64,000 nucleotides of DNA, taken from contig JAYFOV010000005.1 in the NCBI GenBank assembly GCA_034928535.1, positions 1-64,000 on the forward strand, in the 5' to 3' direction. The stretch is from CAXXOK01 sp001604115 (GTDB taxonomy: Bacteria; Bacillota; Clostridia; Christensenellales; Aristaeellaceae). Below, in pieces: positions 62,243 to 64,000 of this stretch (the first letter of the stretch is position 1; every line of letters begins with the position of its first letter). The notes under the pieces were generated by a model. The model was not told the origin of the DNA and ran no database searches. It saw only the letters and a list, made by a program, of their open reading frames with translations. The position numbers and the translations under genes were made by a program.

Positions 62243-62780
62243 CTAGCATTCAGAATAACTGTTACATCCATAAAGGGGATACTCGTCATCAGTATACCAT
62301 AAAAAGGTTGGCAAGCCAACATACCTTGCCCCCGTCATGCGCCTGTCTCCAAACGCATCCGCATGCCCCAAACATAGGGCAACACATTCCTCCGCCGCAG
62401 CGAGGCTGGCCCATCGTAGTAGCCCGCTCACCAACCAAGACGTCCCTGACCAAGCCAGCAGCCACAGGGTGCAGAACAGCGCCAATCCAACTGCATTGTT
62501 CCACAGAGAATGCCGAGCCAGCATCACACCTGTTTCCAGCCATGCAGGAGGATAGACAAGCCTTTGACTCCAGCCGCGCCAAGCACCCGCAACAGGTGCG
62601 CGGGTGCAAAAGATTGGGATGCCCTACAACGAATAGGGGGGGCGCCACCATCATCACCGCATCTGCAAGCGTATCCGGTCGCGCTCCTATTTTTCTGTAC
62701 AAACCATCGGCTTGCCAGGGAGCCATCCGCCATATCGGTCAGCCCACACAGAGCACAGATTGCCATAAACGACCCTGACA
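62243..62780 (-). pseudogene. Broken GH88/GH105-like unsaturated-glycuronyl hydrolase fragment
   Basis: Three minus-strand frames each carry a consecutive piece that resembles this family: ADGLYRKIGARPDTLADAVM and MVAPPLFVVG (frame ending 62289), HLLRVLGAAGVKGLSILLHG (frame ending 62524), and AWSGTSWLVSGLLRWASL (frame ending 62243). At least two frameshifts separate them and the N-terminal part is missing, since the DUF503 gene lies just upstream. Family assignment is by motif memory only. Confidence 0.45.
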
Positions 62781-62860
62781 ACGGCACGAAAAACGAAAGG
62801 AATCATCAGAGAAAGCAAGATCCTTTTGCAGGGAAGGCTGCTAGGGGATCTGTTTTCGCA

Positions 62861-63142
62861 TCAGCGGTACTCCTGCTCTGTATGGATCAGCTCCGCATCC
62901 GTTGCGGCATCTACCGCAACCAGTACGCGCTGCACCAGCGCATCCGCTTGGGCATGGTCAAACACCAATCCCACAACGCTGATGCCGATCAGCCGATGCA
63001 TATCTTGCTCGTGCGTTTCACAGGCCGAAATATTCATCCCGTTCTTGAGCTTGGCCAGCACCTTGCGTACCTCGCTGCGTTTATCCTTAAGAGAATTGCA
63101 CCAGTCTGCGCGCAATGTCATGGTCAGGTACAAGACAACCAT
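62861..63142 (-). CDS. DUF503 (YlxP-like) small protein
   Basis: A 93-residue protein with the DUF503 pattern: a beta strand start (VVLYLTMTLRADWCNSLKDKR), then SEVRKVLAKLKN and an HRLIGISVVG strand. YlxP-like proteins are linked to ribosome function. GGGGAGG six bases before ATG 63142 fixes the start. Confidence 0.88.
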   Translation of the reverse strand: MVVLYLTMTLRADWCNSLKDKRSEVRKVLAKLKNGMNISACETHEQDMHRLIGISVVGLVFDHAQADALVQRVLVAVDAATDAELIHTEQEYR

Positions 63143-63296
63143 CGTCATCCTCCCCTTCCTTCGGGCAAATCGGCATCTCTTAAAATCTTCCAACCCACAT
63201 GCATAAAATCAATTCGGCATTGGAACCCATAACCCCTCCCCTTTGCACGAAAGGCGTGGTACAATGGGTGCACAGTGAACCGGGAGGTTTGGGGCT

Positions 63297-63752
63297 ATGA
63301 CCATTTTGATTGATGCGGATGCCTGTCCTGTGGTGGAGATCGCCATCGCCTGCGCAAAGGCGCATCATGTGCCGGTGCTCCTGATCTGTGATACCGCCCA
63401 TCAAATGGAACGGGCCGGTGCAACCACCATCACCGTTGCCAAAGGGGCTGACAGCGTTGATTTTTCGTTGGTCAATCGCGTTGTCAGCGGCGATATCGTC
63501 ATTACCCAGGATTATGGGCTGGCGGCCATGGCCCTGGCACGCCGGGCGTATGTACTGAGCCAAAACGGCATGCAGTATACGGATGCAAATATCGACGCAC
63601 TGCTTTTACAGCGCCACACAGCGCGCAAACTGCGCATGGCAGGCATGCGAACCAAGGGGCCTGCCAAACGCACAGCCACGCAGGACGAAGCATTTACCTT
63701 AGCTTTGAATACTTTACTGGACGAACTTTTACCGCCGACTGCGCAGCGCTGA
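63297..63752 (+). CDS. YaiI/YqxD-family protein (DUF188)
   Basis: A 151-residue DUF188 protein with a PIN-like fold: IDADACPV at the start, DFSLVNRVVSGDIVITQDYGLA in the middle and KRTATQDEAF near the end hold the conserved acidic residues. Function is unknown, possibly nuclease-like. GGGAGG precedes the ATG. Confidence 0.92.
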   Translation: MTILIDADACPVVEIAIACAKAHHVPVLLICDTAHQMERAGATTITVAKGADSVDFSLVNRVVSGDIVITQDYGLAAMALARRAYVLSQNGMQYTDANIDALLLQRHTARKLRMAGMRTKGPAKRTATQDEAFTLALNTLLDELLPPTAQR

Positions 63753-63876
63753 AGCCTACACAACCGCTACGGCACCGGTGCAAGCAGATGCCGCATCCGG
63801 CCAGCCTGAATGCCACAGGGCGCAAGCAAGAGCCGACTTACTTTGGGGCTCAAAACCATGACATACCTATGTGCAT

Positions 63877-63918
63877 AAAGCAGATCCCCCTGTGATGAAT
63901 CGCAGGGGGATCTGCTTT
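63877..63918. terminator. Hairpin near the right end
   Basis: AAAGCAGATCCCCCTG (63877-63892) pairs perfectly with 63903-63918; 10-base loop; short A and T runs at both sides. Probably terminates the DUF188 gene and whatever converges from beyond the window. Confidence 0.7.
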
Positions 63919-64000
63919 GCGTGGGTGAGTTGCCTGTCTTATCCTGCGGAGTCGGCCTGCGCTGTGCCACACAAGCCGAATATCCCTTTGAAAAATGGCG

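Noticed and set aside
63767..63970. A 67-codon minus-strand frame at the right edge
   Set aside because: It crosses a strong terminator hairpin and has no ribosome binding site.

Overview
This 64 kb window comes from the chromosome of a GC-rich (about 55-58%) anaerobic Firmicute, most likely class Clostridia. The evidence is a SCIFF ranthipeptide precursor with its radical-SAM maturase (near-universal in Clostridia), pyruvate phosphate dikinase, a multidomain flavodiiron protein with rubredoxins, strong AGGAGG-type ribosome binding sites, lipobox proteins without outer-membrane machinery, and an orphan selenium cluster. No phage, IS element, CRISPR array or rRNA was seen. I cannot name the genus.

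Layout. 1-4.1 kb: a divergent LysR regulator and a selD-yedF-DUF3343-csd selenium operon. 4.6-5.8 kb: a membrane diguanylate cyclase. 5.9-20.9 kb (minus strand): a bacterial microcompartment (BMC) locus. It has two parts. The distal part is four pentameric shell proteins, a LacI regulator and an orphan DhaL. The main operon reads class II aldolase, CoA-disulfide-reductase-like flavoenzyme, a CoA-transferase-like pair, MtnK-type kinase, MtnA-type isomerase, PduL, PduP, PduS, PduT-like BMC-T, two BMC-H and a RbsD/FucU mutarotase. 21.2-25.1 kb (plus strand, divergent): a ribose-type ABC importer, followed by a radical SAM gene.

26.6-43.8 kb is a cyclic-di-GMP and surface-polysaccharide island: PAS-GGDEF-HD-GYP, PAS-GGDEF-EAL, a GH18 lipoprotein, a processive GT2 synthase and a 1082-residue hydrolase/membrane/HEAT fusion on the minus strand; a solute-binding lipoprotein, REC-HD-GYP regulator and hybrid histidine kinase on the plus strand. 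44-64 kb is mostly housekeeping: greA-lysS, a membrane protein, two GNAT enzymes, HtrA, SCIFF peptide and maturase, yajC, a hydrolase, three tRNAs (Gln, His, Arg), flavodiiron protein, ppdK, lgt, a serine hydrolase, recX, HxlR, a broken GH88/GH105-like fragment, DUF503 and DUF188 genes.

The most interesting system is the BMC. MtnK and MtnA plus a class II aldolase are the three steps of the known DHAP shunt, which salvages 5-deoxyribose or 5-methylthioribose. The aldolase here ends in a linker and amphipathic helix typical of BMC encapsulation peptides, and PduP and PduL start with similar helices. My inference is that the importer supplies a 5-deoxypentose, the mutarotase and kinase phosphorylate it, the isomerase makes the 1-phospho-ketose, and the encapsulated aldolase releases DHAP plus acetaldehyde (or methylthioacetaldehyde), which PduP and PduL convert to acyl-CoA and acyl-phosphate. 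No diol dehydratase, ethanolamine lyase or glycyl radical enzyme is present, so the aldolase is the only candidate aldehyde source.
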